Assembly: GCA_964035795.1 (NCBI GenBank)
Contig: OZ038326.1
Location: forward strand, 6,065,759 to 6,129,758
Reading direction: 5' to 3'
DNA from: Pterobdella sp. o SKG-2022
Lineage: Eukaryota > Annelida > Clitellata > Hirudinida > Piscicolidae
DNA: 64,000 nucleotides
Shown here one piece after another: positions 63,001 to 64,000 of the stretch (its first letter is position 1; each line of letters opens with the position of its first letter). The notes under the pieces were generated by a model that was not told the DNA's origin, did no database searches, and saw only the letters and a program-made list of their open reading frames with translations. The position numbers were made by a program, and so were the translations under genes.

Positions 63001-63803
63001 AAACATCACCATCAGTTTATCATTGATAGCTCTTATTAAATACATTTATAAGCAAGTTGCCAATGAAACAATTCAAACACGAAAAACACAAAATATTTTC
63101 TAAATAATGAAGATTAAAAAAGAAAAATAATTTTTATATAATAATGTTAAAAAACATATTTTTTTTTTAAATTTCAAAAACTTATAACTTAAATAAAATA
63201 TATTAAACCATATATATAACCTTAAAGGGCCTGCATAGACCCTCCATGATGTGCTTGAGCATGGCAAGTATGGTCTCGTCTGCAGATGATGATAACAACC
63301 ACAATAATTTAATATAACATTTTACTAATATGAGAGTTAATTAAAAAAAAGTTATTAAAACAATGGATAGTATCTAGCTCAATGTCAAACGGATGAAACG
63401 GTAAAAAACACCAAAAAAATATAATATAAAATACAATGTAGGATTAAGGAATGAATAAAAAAACCCATAAAAATTGAACTAAAAAAACGATAAACGATGA
63501 TAAGAAAACCCCAATATCATGTTTAAAGCTCAACAACAACACGCACCCATCTTATCTGCGTGAACATTCTTAAGTAGACACATAAGATGTTCCTTCTCAG
63601 ATGCACAAGTCTGGTGCACCCAGGCCAGCATGTCTCCCAGGTATCTCAGCGGGTCGTGGCTGTGTAGTTCTATGGGTCGGGAGCTTTTGCTACCACCCAT
63701 CATCCCACCTCTTGTCATTGCATCTATAAACGCCCGCACCACCGCCGTTCTTCTAGCACCACTGAACTCGTCTAAGCTGTACCTTAGAGGTGTGGTGCTC
63801 AAA
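60036..63803 (-). CDS. COG6: COG6, conserved oligomeric Golgi complex subunit 6 (C-terminal part)
   Basis: Ten minus-strand exons: 63803-63547, 63279-63221, 62929-62838, 62630-62513, 62311-62180, 61879-61712, 61035-60931, 60801-60748, 60587-60508, 60183-60036; about 404 residues against 657 for the human protein. COG6 belongs to lobe B of the COG tether for retrograde vesicles at the Golgi. The first exon is unmistakable: [42 protein letters not shown] and SEKEHL. Then follow [72 protein letters not shown] and [15 protein letters not shown], ending EQVSKLLD and TGA. All phases agree. The exon at 63803 starts after an acceptor, so the 5' part lies beyond 64000. Confidence 0.97.
61385..61515. 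repeat. Foldback family C copy in COG6 intron
   Basis: 'cttggagtttattttat' and its inverse 'ataaactccaaa' flank 'aaaatgtaagttaatcttccgaaaagctt'. It shares blocks with the copy at about 9725-9905. No coding potential. Confidence 0.5.
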
Positions 63804-64000
63804 CTATTAAATATGTTGTATATGACTTTATGCTTAAGCAAAAAACAAAGTTGATATAAATCAAAATTTACTAACAATGATTGCGCAGCTAAGACCTATG
63901 TTACCTCAATAATAGCTATTTATTCAAAATTCAGCTATGTATGTATTAGAGAAAATAATAAACTTGTCATCATTACTAAACTGACTTGAAAAGCACAGGC
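63804..64000. other. COG6 intron sequence to the window edge
   Basis: No further exon is recognised between the 63803 acceptor and the edge. The upstream COG6 exons must lie to the right of the window. Confidence 0.6.

Overview
This is an AT-rich (about 70% A+T by eye) animal nuclear sequence. Its genes are split into many short exons with GT-AG introns of roughly 100-950 bp, and the gaps hold decayed retrotransposons, a tRNA-derived SINE family and palindromic (foldback) repeats. No bacterial, viral or CRISPR features are present. The gene set (VPS13B, QTMAN/GTDC1, TRAK/Milton, SBDS, BTF3, COG6) is metazoan. The repeats (RTE-like LINE tails ending in TGA triplets, tRNA-SINEs) resemble those of lophotrochozoans such as annelids or molluscs. 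That taxonomic placement is an inference, not proven.

Layout: 1-5300 is repeat-rich with two LINE 3' relics, a SINE and a large nested inverted repeat. 5301-32065 (+) is a complete VPS13B gene; I reconstructed 51 exons whose phases all fit and which sum to about 4,241 codons. 33173-36579 (-) is QTMAN/GTDC1 in 8 exons, tail to tail with VPS13B. 36.9-39.0 kb holds Gypsy and non-LTR reverse-transcriptase remains. 39291-40674 (+) is a small secreted C-type lectin. 40924-42037 (-) is the C-terminal end of an unrecognised single-pass membrane protein. 42847-49437 (+) is a TRAK/Milton adaptor in 12 exons, with an RTE-type LINE in intron 3. 49917-51645 (-) is SBDS and 51988-52857 (+) is BTF3, head to head. 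55007-57798 (+) is an alpha/beta-hydrolase-like gene with a non-canonical nucleophile elbow. 58496-59560 (-) is a small single-pass membrane protein with two PPxY motifs. 60036-63803 (-) is the C-terminal ~404 residues of COG6, whose 5' part lies beyond the window.

Functionally the neighbours are mainly housekeeping genes: Golgi and lipid transport (VPS13B, COG6), organelle transport (TRAK), translation (SBDS, BTF3, and QTMAN acting on tRNA). Nothing shows that they form one system. The least explained items are the foldback families, the two unidentified membrane-protein genes, the atypical hydrolase, and in-frame repeat expansions inside VPS13B. I found no convincing evidence of a wholly new biological system.
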